A stretch of DNA of 64,000 nt from Bythopirellula polymerisocia (GTDB lineage Bacteria > Planctomycetota > Planctomycetia > Pirellulales > Lacipirellulaceae): NCBI RefSeq assembly GCF_007860015.1, contig NZ_SJPS01000001.1:434001-498000 (forward strand). Reading direction: 5' to 3'. Numbering within the stretch: the first letter of the stretch is position 1; each line of letters starts with the position of its first letter. Under the pieces are notes generated by a model. It saw nothing but the letters and a program-made list of their open reading frames with translations. It was not told the DNA's origin and ran no database searches. A program made the position numbers and the translations under genes. Shown piece after piece: positions 52,649-60,813 of this stretch.

Positions 52649-52726
52649 GATTCTGGGGGCATCCTGGGGGCTCAATTTCTCCCGTTTGCTGCAAACGTCG
52701 CCCTTTTTCTGCGGTTTTAGCGATTT
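52649..52726. repeat. 78-bp direct repeat, copy B
   Basis: Second copy of the repeat at 52497-52574, with 74 bp of unrelated sequence between. The 645-bp gap 52452-53095 holds these two copies and no supported gene; a weak GTG frame at 52745-52933 (62 codons) has no recognised features. Confidence 0.85.
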
Positions 52727-53095
52727 CACTATTGCAACGGCAGTGTGGGTCGACCGCGAAGAATGGACCTAGACGAGGCCAGAGTGGCCCCATGGGTACC
52801 TCGTGCGGGATCGAGGGTGTGTCACATCCGGCAACATGGTTTCGTCGGCTATTTCTACCAACGCGAGACCACCTACTTCTTAGAGGATTCTTGGCTCTAC
52901 TGGACGATGGGGGACCCATCTCTGAAACCGTGATTATCAACCGCTGCCAGGAGTCCGAATCTTAGGAGAACCGGCCTGAGAACGGAACTCTCCCTGAGCA
53001 GATCAACTTATAAAACAAGCTGCAAGAGAAAAGTACTGAAAGCGATTAATTACCATCATATAATGGGTTTATAGGATCTGCCGACCTAGGGGGGG

Positions 53096-53878
53096 ATGAA
53101 GAGAGAAATGAGTGAGAGTCATGAAAATCTGAACATCGATCCCAAGGTTCCTCTCCACGAGAAGGCGTTGGAGTTAGCAGATAGTATTGATCGATTCGGT
53201 GACATCCTCTTGAAGCAGTGGAATATCGAAGAATGGCTCAGAGAGAATCCTCTGGCAAATACACTCACTTCTAAAGATGTGGCCGATACCCTTGGTAGAT
53301 GTTTTGCTTGGGCCGAGTCGTGCGTTCCACATGAGGAAGGAGTGAGGTTTAAGAAACGAATTAATGGCTTCTTAGATTTCGTCATAAAAGTCGAAGAACA
53401 GTGTCAAAAACGGATTTCAACATTTACGTCCGAAGTGGGTTTAAGCGGCCAAAGACTCGGAGGTGAAACAGTATGGAAGTGCACTGAGAACCAGAGAATC
53501 TACCTGAACCTCGCCGTAACTCATACTTCGGAAACGCTTCGAGTCTGGGCCAATACCATGCGAGAGAAGGCATCTGAAACACCTCCAATACCTGACGGCC
53601 CATTGCCTGGGTTTAGATGGGGCAAAAATGGCGAAATCATCGCTGAGCAGCTGCAGCCCGCGGTCTGGAAGATGCTGGACCACCTTTGGAATGTAGATTG
53701 CCGAGTTGCCGCTTTCGACCAATTGAAGCAACCTATATACGACGATTCTGAGCACATCGCTGATGCAGGAGCTTTCGGCTCTCTTCGGAAAAAAGCGAAT
53801 GCTTACTTTCTAAAGCATGAAATACCTTACAAAGTCAGTATTAAGCAAGCCTCTGTGATTCTTAGCCCTGCTGATTAA
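53096..53878 (+). CDS. Hypothetical protein with winged-helix-like C-terminus
   Basis: 260 residues (256 from the alternative ATG at 53108). The N-terminal two thirds are helical with no family. The last 75 residues (AVWKMLDHLWNVDCRVAAFDQLKQPIYDD...LRKKANAYFLKHEIPYKVSI) look like a winged helix-turn-helix of the type seen in planctomycete element proteins. It may be a regulator of the element's replication block that follows, separated from it by an inverted repeat. Confidence 0.6.
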   Translation: MKREMSESHENLNIDPKVPLHEKALELADSIDRFGDILLKQWNIEEWLRENPLANTLTSKDVADTLGRCFAWAESCVPHEEGVRFKKRINGFLDFVIKVEEQCQKRISTFTSEVGLSGQRLGGETVWKCTENQRIYLNLAVTHTSETLRVWANTMREKASETPPIPDGPLPGFRWGKNGEIIAEQLQPAVWKMLDHLWNVDCRVAAFDQLKQPIYDDSEHIADAGAFGSLRKKANAYFLKHEIPYKVSIKQASVILSPAD

Positions 53879-53888
53879 AGTATCTGCT

Positions 53889-53929
53889 GCGGGCCAAATA
53901 AGCCCGCGTCTGGCTCGGATTTGGCCCGC
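53889..53929. promoter_or_regulatory. 11-bp inverted repeat ahead of the replication genes
   Basis: GCGGGCCAAAT (53889-53899) and its exact complement at 53919-53929; nested inside is GCGGGC/GCCCGC. There is no T run, so it looks more like an operator than a terminator. It lies 60 bp upstream of the DUF1580 gene. Confidence 0.5.
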
Positions 53930-53988
53930 TCTCATCACTACCATTCGCAATTAACTGGTTTTCTTTCCACTTAATTGCGAGGACTGTG

Positions 53989-54279
53989 ATGAAACTGAAC
54001 GAGAAATTATTCCCCTTAGCTAAGGCCTATGAATTGGCCTTTGGGGTCCGTCCCAATCCGTCCACATGCCAACGGCACCGACTCCATGGCATCAACGGCG
54101 TCAAGCTCGAGACAGCTAAATATGGGGGCCGTCGCATGACAAGTGTAGAAGCAGTGCAACGCTTCATAACATCTGTAACTGCTGCAGCTGACGGCCCGGT
54201 GTGTCCTCCCAGGACTAATCGTCAGCGAGAGGCAGCGATCTCCAAAGCAGAGCGAGACTGCGAACGGGACGGTCTCTGA
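53989..54279 (+). CDS. DUF1580 small DNA-binding-like protein
   Basis: 96 residues from the ATG at 53989 with GCGAGGA upstream. It matches the planctomycete DUF1580 pattern: an N-terminal helix (LAKAYELAFGVRPNPSTCQRHRLHGINGVKLETAKYGGRRMTSVEAVQRF) in which the ...RWHxxGxxGVxLE... stretch resembles an excisionase or MerR-like winged helix, then a basic tail. Likely excision or replication control, from its place just before the primase-helicase. Confidence 0.75.
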   Translation: MKLNEKLFPLAKAYELAFGVRPNPSTCQRHRLHGINGVKLETAKYGGRRMTSVEAVQRFITSVTAAADGPVCPPRTNRQREAAISKAERDCERDGL

Positions 54280-54365
54280 GCGAATGGAATAAACCGGTCC
54301 ACGTGGCACAAGAAATTGGCCCGCAGCCTGCCAGGGCATACGGGCCATGAATTAAGGGGAACATA

Positions 54366-57062
54366 ATGAATTATAAACAATCGCATGACAAAGATACAGT
54401 CAAAAAGGCCGCTGACAAGGCCGCAAAGAGAGTCACTGGTCCAGCCAAGGACTTGAAGTGGCAAGAGTGGTCAAGCGAGAAGGCCAAGACTTGTATGGCG
54501 GCCAACCCCGGCATCACTGAGGAGTCGTTACTCGCTCAGGGGTGCAGGATAGCTACCTACAAGAAGCGTTGCTCTGTCATCGCTTTGCCAATCATTGGGG
54601 AGGATTTGGATACCACTAAGCCGGTTGGCTACCTCGTGAAGAATATCAATGGCCGTCCCCTGCCAGTGCACGACGGGAAAGGCAACGTTGTCGGGAAAGT
54701 GAACGAGAAGCTCACATATGGCTCGAAGCAAGGCATTATCGGCGTACATGCCATTGAACGTCTGAAGGCAGGAGAGGACGTAGACACGGTTTGGAAGGTA
54801 GACGGCATCACCGACCAAGCGGCATTATATGCAGCAATACCCGAGGACCTACGCGACCGACATTTGGTCATCACTACCTCTGGCGGAGCCCAGGAGAAAC
54901 CCACGTGGCATAGTGATCTGCTGGCGAACTACAACGTCAACATCCTGCACGGTTGCGACATGTCTGGGCAAGCTAGTGCCGAGAATTGGGCCAAGTCCCT
55001 TACCGTTAGCAATGATGAAGGTACCTCGGTCCGCAATGTGGTGCTCCCCTACGCCATCACCGAGAACAAGGGCGTCCGGGATTGGCTGAACGAAGGGCAT
55101 GACTATGGTGATCTACTCAACCTAGCAGAATCGACAGCGACGACAGAAGTCCCCTTTGCCGACGAGAAACGCCTGCCCCAGGTCGAACTACCGAAAGGCA
55201 GTCAGAAGATCATTGCTGCTGGTAAGGACTATGGCAAGTTACTGGCGGCGAAGGAGACACACTTTAACCGTAACGGGTCTGTTTTCCTAGTGGGCAAGGA
55301 CATCTCGAATTCCTCGATTCTTGTTCCCTGCGATCCCGAAAGGCTTGCCAGTGATCTTGAACAGGTGGCCAGAATAGTGACCTCCAAGATGAGTGGAGAG
55401 GAGAAGATCCTAATACCAGCAGTCTGCCGTAAAGGGGACGCTAGCCTTATTCTGAAATCCCAGGCGTTCAAGGAGCAGCTGCCGCCACTCAATCTGCTGT
55501 CCAACTGCCCTGTGCTAGTTGAACGGGATGGACAGCTGGTCGAAGTCGTGGGTTACGACCGGGAGAGCGGAATTCTTGCTGATGGCGAAGCCCCAGTTTC
55601 GGTTCCGTTAGAGGATGCAAAAAGGCTGATCAATGGTCTACTGGCCGATTTTAATTTCGCGAGTGCATCGGACCGGTCACGAGCCTCAGCAGCCATCATC
55701 ACTCCAGAACTCGTGTTCGGAAAGCTGCTCCCTGGTCGTGCTCCCGTGGACCTCGGCGAGGCCGACAAGTCGCAGACCGGGAAGGGATATCGAAACAAGA
55801 TAACTGCGGCAATCTACTATGCCAAGCTAGCCGCAATTAGCCAACAATCTAGTGGCGTCGGCGGCCTTGGGGAAAGTTTTGATAGTGCATTGATTGCCGG
55901 CAAAAACTTCATCTCGATTGATAATGTGCGTGGGAAAATCGACTCCCAAAAATTAGAGTCCTTCATGACTGAGGACTCCTTCAACGCCCGCTGTGCCTAC
56001 AGTCGCAATATAGGGATCGACCCAACCAGATATATTGTCATGTTTACCTCCAACAACGCGGAGGTAACGCCAGATTTGGCTAATCGATGCAGCAGCGTGC
56101 GGATGCTCAAGCAGCCTGAGGGTCATCAATTTACCAAGTATCCGGAGGGAGACCTCCTCGCCCATGTGCGGGCCAACCAAGGCCTCTACCTGGGTGCCGT
56201 GTTCGCCATCATCAAGGAGTGGCACAGGCAAGGTAAGCCTCTTACCAAAGAGACCAGGCATGACTTCCGTGGCTGGGCCCAAACCCTCGACTGGATCGTA
56301 CAGAACTTGCTGGGGGGTGCTCCCTTGCTTGATGGGCATCGCGAAACCCAAGCACGCATGGCGAGCCCGAACTTGAACTGGCTCAGGGAAGTTGTCCTGG
56401 CCGTCGATGGGCAAGGCAAGTGCGACCAATGGCTCATTGCCTCTGATCTCGTTGACATTATCGAGGAAGCAGGGGACATCGAAATCCCCGGGCTGAAAGA
56501 GACCGGGGACCTGGGGGACGAGGAAGTCCGCAGGGTCGTTAACCAACAGATGGGAAGAAAGCTCAAGCAATGTTTTGGAGATTCCAGTCGGCGTGAGCTA
56601 GATGGCTTTCAAGTCGATCGCGAGGAGTATCAGGATGATGCCTCTCGAACTCGTCATCGCTACCGAGTCACCCAGGTTGGTCCAGCAGATTCCCCTGATG
56701 ACGAAGACCACATGGCCCAAGCGAACGGAGCCTCCAGGCATCAGGGGAGTGCCGACCAGCGAGAAGCCGTTTCCCCTGATGAGCCCCCTAATGGCCCCCT
56801 AATGGGTCCCCTAATAAATCCTCGGGTTTCCCCTAATCCCCCTAATGGTTCCGTAAAAGATATTAGCTCCAAAAAAATAGATTCAGGGGACATGGATATT
56901 AATAACTTATTAGGACCTGATAGGGGGATTAGGGGAAACCCGGAAAACATTAGGGGGACCATCAGGGGAGATCAGGGGGCTGATAGGGGAGGTATCCATG
57001 ACCTGGCAGTTGACCATGCCCCGCAAGACGACGACGAGCTAGAAGAAAGGATCTTTGAATGA
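54366..57062 (+). CDS. TOPRIM primase / P-loop helicase of the element
   Basis: 898 residues with an AAGGGG site upstream. The N-terminal third is TOPRIM-like: VDGITDQAAL (Asp146 in place of the usual Glu) and GCDMSGQAS (Asp198). After a middle domain comes a P-loop ATPase: Walker A QTGKGYRNK (Gly472-Lys473), Walker B FISIDN (Asp519), and a sensor-like MFTSNNAEVTPDLANRCSS. The last 130 residues are low-complexity because they encode the repeat array at 56692-56989. It should prime and unwind the excised element. The stop overlaps the next gene (ATGA). Confidence 0.8.
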   Translation: MNYKQSHDKDTVKKAADKAAKRVTGPAKDLKWQEWSSEKAKTCMAANPGITEESLLAQGCRIATYKKRCSVIALPIIGEDLDTTKPVGYLVKNINGRPLPVHDGKGNVVGKVNEKLTYGSKQGIIGVHAIERLKAGEDVDTVWKVDGITDQAALYAAIPEDLRDRHLVITTSGGAQEKPTWHSDLLANYNVNILHGCDMSGQASAENWAKSLTVSNDEGTSVRNVVLPYAITENKGVRDWLNEGHDYGDLLNLAESTATTEVPFADEKRLPQVELPKGSQKIIAAGKDYGKLLAAKETHFNRNGSVFLVGKDISNSSILVPCDPERLASDLEQVARIVTSKMSGEEKILIPAVCRKGDASLILKSQAFKEQLPPLNLLSNCPVLVERDGQLVEVVGYDRESGILADGEAPVSVPLEDAKRLINGLLADFNFASASDRSRASAAIITPELVFGKLLPGRAPVDLGEADKSQTGKGYRNKITAAIYYAKLAAISQQSSGVGGLGESFDSALIAGKNFISIDNVRGKIDSQKLESFMTEDSFNARCAYSRNIGIDPTRYIVMFTSNNAEVTPDLANRCSSVRMLKQPEGHQFTKYPEGDLLAHVRANQGLYLGAVFAIIKEWHRQGKPLTKETRHDFRGWAQTLDWIVQNLLGGAPLLDGHRETQARMASPNLNWLREVVLAVDGQGKCDQWLIASDLVDIIEEAGDIEIPGLKETGDLGDEEVRRVVNQQMGRKLKQCFGDSSRRELDGFQVDREEYQDDASRTRHRYRVTQVGPADSPDDEDHMAQANGASRHQGSADQREAVSPDEPPNGPLMGPLINPRVSPNPPNGSVKDISSKKIDSGDMDINNLLGPDRGIRGNPENIRGTIRGDQGADRGGIHDLAVDHAPQDDDELEERIFE
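56692..56989. other. Origin-like array of CCCCTAAT repeats
   Basis: Forward CCCCTAAT at 56785, 56796, 56808, 56830 and 56839, with CCCCTGAT at 56692 and 56773. Inverted ATTAGGGG at 56928 and 56949, ATCAGGGG at 56740, 56961 and 56971, and GATAGGGG at 56919 and 56982. Between the two clusters lies an AT-rich stretch (56847-56918). This is how iteron origins beside an unwinding element look, and it lies in the 3' end of the replication gene itself. Confidence 0.7.
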
Positions 57063-57367
57063 TGGGCCCATCTCAAGGTGTTATCGAGCTTATCGAGGAA
57101 CTCAAAGCAGTGAGAGCGGTCTTGAGCGTGGACCCTCGGAGACGGCTCAAGGTGCGTGCTCCGCGTGGGGTTCTGAATGACGAACTCAGTGGTCGAATAG
57201 CTGCGTTCAAGCCAGTGCTGGCGAATCTAGTTCGCATGAGCAAATGCGATAAGTGCAGGTCAACACAATTCGTCGATGTCGAAATCCATGGTGGTCATTC
57301 ACTCCGCCGCGACTGTGCCCGGTGTGGAAGCTTCGTTGGGTTCCCCGTCTGGAACCCTCAGGAGTAG
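57059..57367 (+). CDS. TubC N-terminal-like plus zinc-ribbon protein
   Basis: 102 residues, ATG overlapping the primase-helicase stop. The N-terminal 60 residues (VIELIEELKAVRAVLSVDPRRRLKVRAPRGVLNDELSGRIAAFKPVLANL) have the TubC-N docking-domain pattern, seen also on plasmid primase proteins. The C-terminal half is a zinc ribbon (CDKCRS...CARCGS). Translational coupling suggests a partner of the primase-helicase, such as an accessory primase or loader subunit. Confidence 0.65.
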   Translation: MMGPSQGVIELIEELKAVRAVLSVDPRRRLKVRAPRGVLNDELSGRIAAFKPVLANLVRMSKCDKCRSTQFVDVEIHGGHSLRRDCARCGSFVGFPVWNPQE

Positions 57368-57459
57368 GGTGCTAGACAGCCCATGCTCTCTGTACCACTG
57401 ACGCCACAGTGATGACCCCCGCTGCCGCTCTGACCCCCATCCGTGCAGTAGGAGCGTAG

Positions 57460-57645
57460 GTGGCAACCTTCAAAATCCTGGGGACTAAGTACGTTTACGC
57501 GTGCTGGCTGCTCGATGGACCTGATTATCCAGATAGTGCCTGGCTTTACCCACCAGCTCATTTTCAGAAACGGTATGTACAGTTTGTGAAGTCATGTCAT
57601 TTTGTCGACTACCGCTATTCTTCGAGAAAGAATGCAATTGTTTGA
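57460..57645 (+). CDS. Possible small hypothetical protein near the right end
   Basis: 61 codons from a GTG with GGAGCG upstream, ending before the TGCAAT repeats. No recognised features. The frame contains the palindrome at 57568-57585. It may be a chance frame in the att region. Confidence 0.3.
   Translation: MATFKILGTKYVYACWLLDGPDYPDSAWLYPPAHFQKRYVQFVKSCHFVDYRYSSRKNAIV
57568..57585. promoter_or_regulatory. Palindrome AAACGGTA-TG-TACAGTTT near attR
   Basis: Matches the centre of the perfect palindrome at 35445-35468 with one mismatch in the arm. In the circular element these two would lie about 143 bp and 73 bp either side of the attachment core. Confidence 0.5.
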
Positions 57646-57727
57646 ATGAGATTGCAACTGTCGATTTTCAATGTAAGATGCAATAATCACCGGGAAACAC
57701 TGCGTTTTTCATGAAACTCTGAGTCGC

Positions 57728-57771
57728 CTTCGGAACCAGGGGTTGGGGGTTCGAGTCCCTCCGGGCGTACT
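57728..57771 (+). repeat. attR: right copy of the 44-bp attachment core
   Basis: Exact copy of 35329-35372. Sequence before it (GAGTCGC) is not tRNA, so this is only the 3' half left by integration. It marks the right boundary of the element. The 290 bp that follow to the ketoacyl-synthase gene hold no supported gene. Confidence 0.95.
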
Positions 57772-58064
57772 TCGATATTCCGTGAGGAATACTAGATTTC
57801 AAGGGGTATGAACGCTCTCTTTTGCAGTCCCTTCTTTTCCTCCCAGTTGTCAACGATTTGCACGGGTTGTCAGAATCTGGTGCAACGCGATTTCGCCCGT
57901 TGGTTCCCGTGGTGACGTTGCGTTGGTGTTCACTTGGAGTCGCGCCCAGCGTCGGCGACGGGAACGGATATTGCCAAACGAAATGCCCCCGCAGTTCAAT
58001 ATCTGACTCAGCGAACACAATGGTGAGAGGTACGGGTAAAAGCCAATCTGAAACCCAGCCAAAT

Positions 58065-59309
58065 TCACTCGCCACTCACCAACAATGCAACCGCCTGCCC
58101 CGTGAGTTTATGGTTCAGTGCCAACATAGCCGAAGACTTGGGGATTTGAGTCGTTCTCACTACATTGAGCGAATCGATAGGGTCGTCGCAGTTTAGGGTC
58201 GGCGGGATTTGATTCTTCTGTAGCCCCAACAGGCTGATTGCCAATTCGATGGCGCCGCCGGAGGCGCCGCTGTTGCCGACGAAACTTTTGGGAGCCGTCA
58301 CTGGCACATCCTGCAGCTCCGACTGAATCGCAGCGGCCTCCACGGCATCGTCGTCGATCGTGCTGAGTCCATGGGCGTTCACATGGCCGACCTCTCTGGG
58401 GGAGACATGTCCCATCTCGAGAGCCGCTTGAATAGCTTGACGAATCGACTGCCCGGTGGGCTTCTTACCGCGAGAGACTGATTCCGAGCGGCGACCGTAG
58501 CCCAGGATGCGACCAAAGATCTTGGCCCCCCGCTTCTCGGCATGTGTCCGGCTTTCGAGGACAAAAACGGCGGACCCTTCGCTCATTACAAATCCGTCGC
58601 GTGCCGAATCAAACGGGCGACTGGCGGCAGACGGAATGCTGTTGTTGCGAGTCATCCGAGCCCCACCATGCCAACAGACATCAACCCAAGCCAGCAGCGA
58701 GCCGGTGGCCCCGGTGAGCATCACGTCGGCGTGGCCACGGGTAATCGTGTCGGTCGCCTCGATCATTGCCAGCAATGAGGAGACATCTCCCTCGACAATG
58801 GTATTGTTTGGCCCGCGGGCGTCTTTGGCGATGCCGATGTGGCAAGCCGACATGTTGGGCAGGTATTTCAACATCCACAGCGGATACAGCTCCTTGATGG
58901 CTGTATCCCAGCGCGTGAAGTCAAACTGGCCGTTTTTGTTTGATTCCTGGTACAAGGCGGTGAGCTCTGGCAGCTCCGAGCGGAAGACGCTAGAGCCCAA
59001 GACGACCCCGAGCCGCTCGGCATCGATTTTGGCGTCGGTAAGTTGGGCATCCGCCCATGCTAGCTCCGCAGCAGTGAAAGCAAGCTGAGTCTCGCGGCAC
59101 ATGACCTTCAGGCTTTTGCGGGGCTGCACATATTGCTTGCCATCAAAATCGGGCACTTCACCGCCAATAGTCACTGGAAAACCGGCTTCGACCAAGCGAG
59201 GAATCGTCCGGACACCGCTCGCACGATGCTCTATGGCCGACCAGACGGCCTCAGAGCCGATACCCAGCGGGCAGACGATCCCCATTCCCGTGATGACAAC
59301 TTCTTGCAC
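58065..59309 (-). CDS. Beta-ketoacyl-synthase-like protein lacking the catalytic Cys
   Basis: 414 residues from a GTG at 59309; the frame upstream to 59474 does not look like protein of this family. N-terminal VVITGMGIVCPLGIGSEAVW, RESLKVM-like KSLKVMCRETQLA, GPNNTI and NAHGLST are typical of KAS I/II. At the position of the active-site TAC-A/S the sequence is IVEGDVSS (Asp175), and the second His is Asn346 (KSFVGNSGASGG); the first His (His313) and Lys341 remain. It may be a chain-length-factor-like or decarboxylating partner. It is divergent from a fatty acid desaturase. Confidence 0.85.
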   Translation of the reverse strand: MQEVVITGMGIVCPLGIGSEAVWSAIEHRASGVRTIPRLVEAGFPVTIGGEVPDFDGKQYVQPRKSLKVMCRETQLAFTAAELAWADAQLTDAKIDAERLGVVLGSSVFRSELPELTALYQESNKNGQFDFTRWDTAIKELYPLWMLKYLPNMSACHIGIAKDARGPNNTIVEGDVSSLLAMIEATDTITRGHADVMLTGATGSLLAWVDVCWHGGARMTRNNSIPSAASRPFDSARDGFVMSEGSAVFVLESRTHAEKRGAKIFGRILGYGRRSESVSRGKKPTGQSIRQAIQAALEMGHVSPREVGHVNAHGLSTIDDDAVEAAAIQSELQDVPVTAPKSFVGNSGASGGAIELAISLLGLQKNQIPPTLNCDDPIDSLNVVRTTQIPKSSAMLALNHKLTGQAVALLVSGE

Positions 59310-59629
59310 GAATTCGATCCAGCACGCTAAATTTAAGGCATCGAGGCGGTTATTTCGGGCACTTTTACGCCCTTCAAAGAGCCTCCCCCGCGAACACCCG
59401 AGAAATAACAGTTTATCGCTAGAAATGGCTGTCAACAACAGGAGCGAATTGGGCACATTGGGTAGAAAATCCAAACCGAGAGGAATAAACTTCAGGATAA
59501 AGCGAATTTACGGTCCACCAGAGCCGACCTAAAGGAATGTTCGCACCCGATTCCCGTAGGTAATCTTCCACGGGAGTCATCAGTTCATATCGTACCCGGA
59601 TTCGCCGTTGGGATAGATCACGATCGACC
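59310..59629. promoter_or_regulatory. Divergent intergenic region, ketoacyl synthase / desaturase
   Basis: 320 bp between two divergent genes likely to be linked in lipid metabolism. I see no convincing operator or RNA; promoters for both genes should be here. Confidence 0.35.
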
Positions 59630-60778
59630 ATGTCGCAAGCAACTGCCACAGCCGTGACACCTGCCGATAGCATCCACCCTCATGGTGTGTTCTCGCTCTC
59701 GGAAGCCCGACGCATTGTCGGGGAGTTCTTCACGCCCAATCCCTGGATTTTTTGGCCCGATTTTCTGATCAGTTGGACGGTGGGGATCGGCTGTTTCCAA
59801 ATCGTCGATTTTCCCGAATTGGTCACCGCCAACGAGTCCTGGCATTGGCCGGTGCGAATTGTCGCCTTTGTCATTTCGTCGCTGTTGATCTACCGCTGCT
59901 CGTTGTTTATCCATGAGTTGGTGCATATTCGTGCGGGGGAGTTCACCGCGTTCCGCTTCGTGTGGAATCTGCTCTGCGGGATTCCTTTCTTGATTCCCAC
60001 GTTTGTGTATTACACCCATCTCGATCACCATCGTCGCAAGCACTACGGTACCAAAGAAGATGGCGAGTATATCCCGCTGGCGCGACTCCCAGCATGGCAG
60101 ATCCTCTTCTATCTATCTCAGATTTTTGTCATCCCGATCGTGGCCGTGTTTCGCTTCGGGGTACTCACACCTCTCACGTGGGTGAGTCCCAAGCTACGCA
60201 AATGGGTTCATCGCCATGCTTCTTCAATGATTATGGACCCGACCTATATTCGCCCCTTGCCAACTGAGAAGACGCTGCGAGTTATCCGCTTTCAAGAAGT
60301 GCTAGTGTTTCTTTTCATATGGATGGTGGCCGTGCGAATGGTGTGGGCCGGGGGTTTGTTGTTTGAGGAACCTTTGCCCCCCACGTTTTTGTTGCATGCT
60401 TATCTCACTGGGGTATTTGTTCTGTTGATCAACGCCCTGCGCACCTTGGGTGCCCACCGCTGGACCCACCTCGGAGACAGCGAGATGACGTTCGTCGAAC
60501 AGATGCTCGACTCGGTGAACTATCCGAAGCATCCATTGACTGGCGGCTTGTGGGCACCGATCGGACTGCGGTTTCATGCACTGCACCATATCTTTCCGAC
60601 GATGCCCTACCACGCCCTGGCCGAGGCCCATCGCCGACTCATTCGCGACCTGCCCGCCGACTCTCCCTATCGCCGCTGCCAAGCAGAGTCACTGAGCGAG
60701 GTTCTCGGTACTTTATGGCGAAGAGCACGAGAGCATGACAAGACAGCCTCTCAGCGCAAATTTGAGTTGGGAGCGTAA
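59630..60778 (+). CDS. Membrane fatty acid desaturase
   Basis: 382 residues with four to five membrane helices and the three di-iron His boxes: HELVH (about residue 95), HLDHH (near 128-132) and HALHH (near 321-325). The spacing and length fit acyl-lipid or acyl-CoA desaturase/hydroxylase enzymes. It introduces a double bond or hydroxyl into lipids using oxygen. The divergent ketoacyl-synthase-like gene suggests a shared lipid pathway. It ends 35 bp from the convergent sigma-factor gene. Confidence 0.9.
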   Translation: MSQATATAVTPADSIHPHGVFSLSEARRIVGEFFTPNPWIFWPDFLISWTVGIGCFQIVDFPELVTANESWHWPVRIVAFVISSLLIYRCSLFIHELVHIRAGEFTAFRFVWNLLCGIPFLIPTFVYYTHLDHHRRKHYGTKEDGEYIPLARLPAWQILFYLSQIFVIPIVAVFRFGVLTPLTWVSPKLRKWVHRHASSMIMDPTYIRPLPTEKTLRVIRFQEVLVFLFIWMVAVRMVWAGGLLFEEPLPPTFLLHAYLTGVFVLLINALRTLGAHRWTHLGDSEMTFVEQMLDSVNYPKHPLTGGLWAPIGLRFHALHHIFPTMPYHALAEAHRRLIRDLPADSPYRRCQAESLSEVLGTLWRRAREHDKTASQRKFELGA

Positions 60779-60813
60779 CTGCGGCTTTAGTTTTTGCGCT
60801 AAAGTGCTGCTAT

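Noticed and set aside
52467..52940. 157-codon minus-strand frame after hsdR
   Set aside because: It is made largely of the two 78-bp repeats and has no domain or ribosome-binding site; treated as non-coding.
57668..58075. 135-codon minus-strand frame over attR reading RRDSNPQPLVPKA
   Set aside because: Antisense of the tRNA 3' copy plus intergenic DNA; no protein features.
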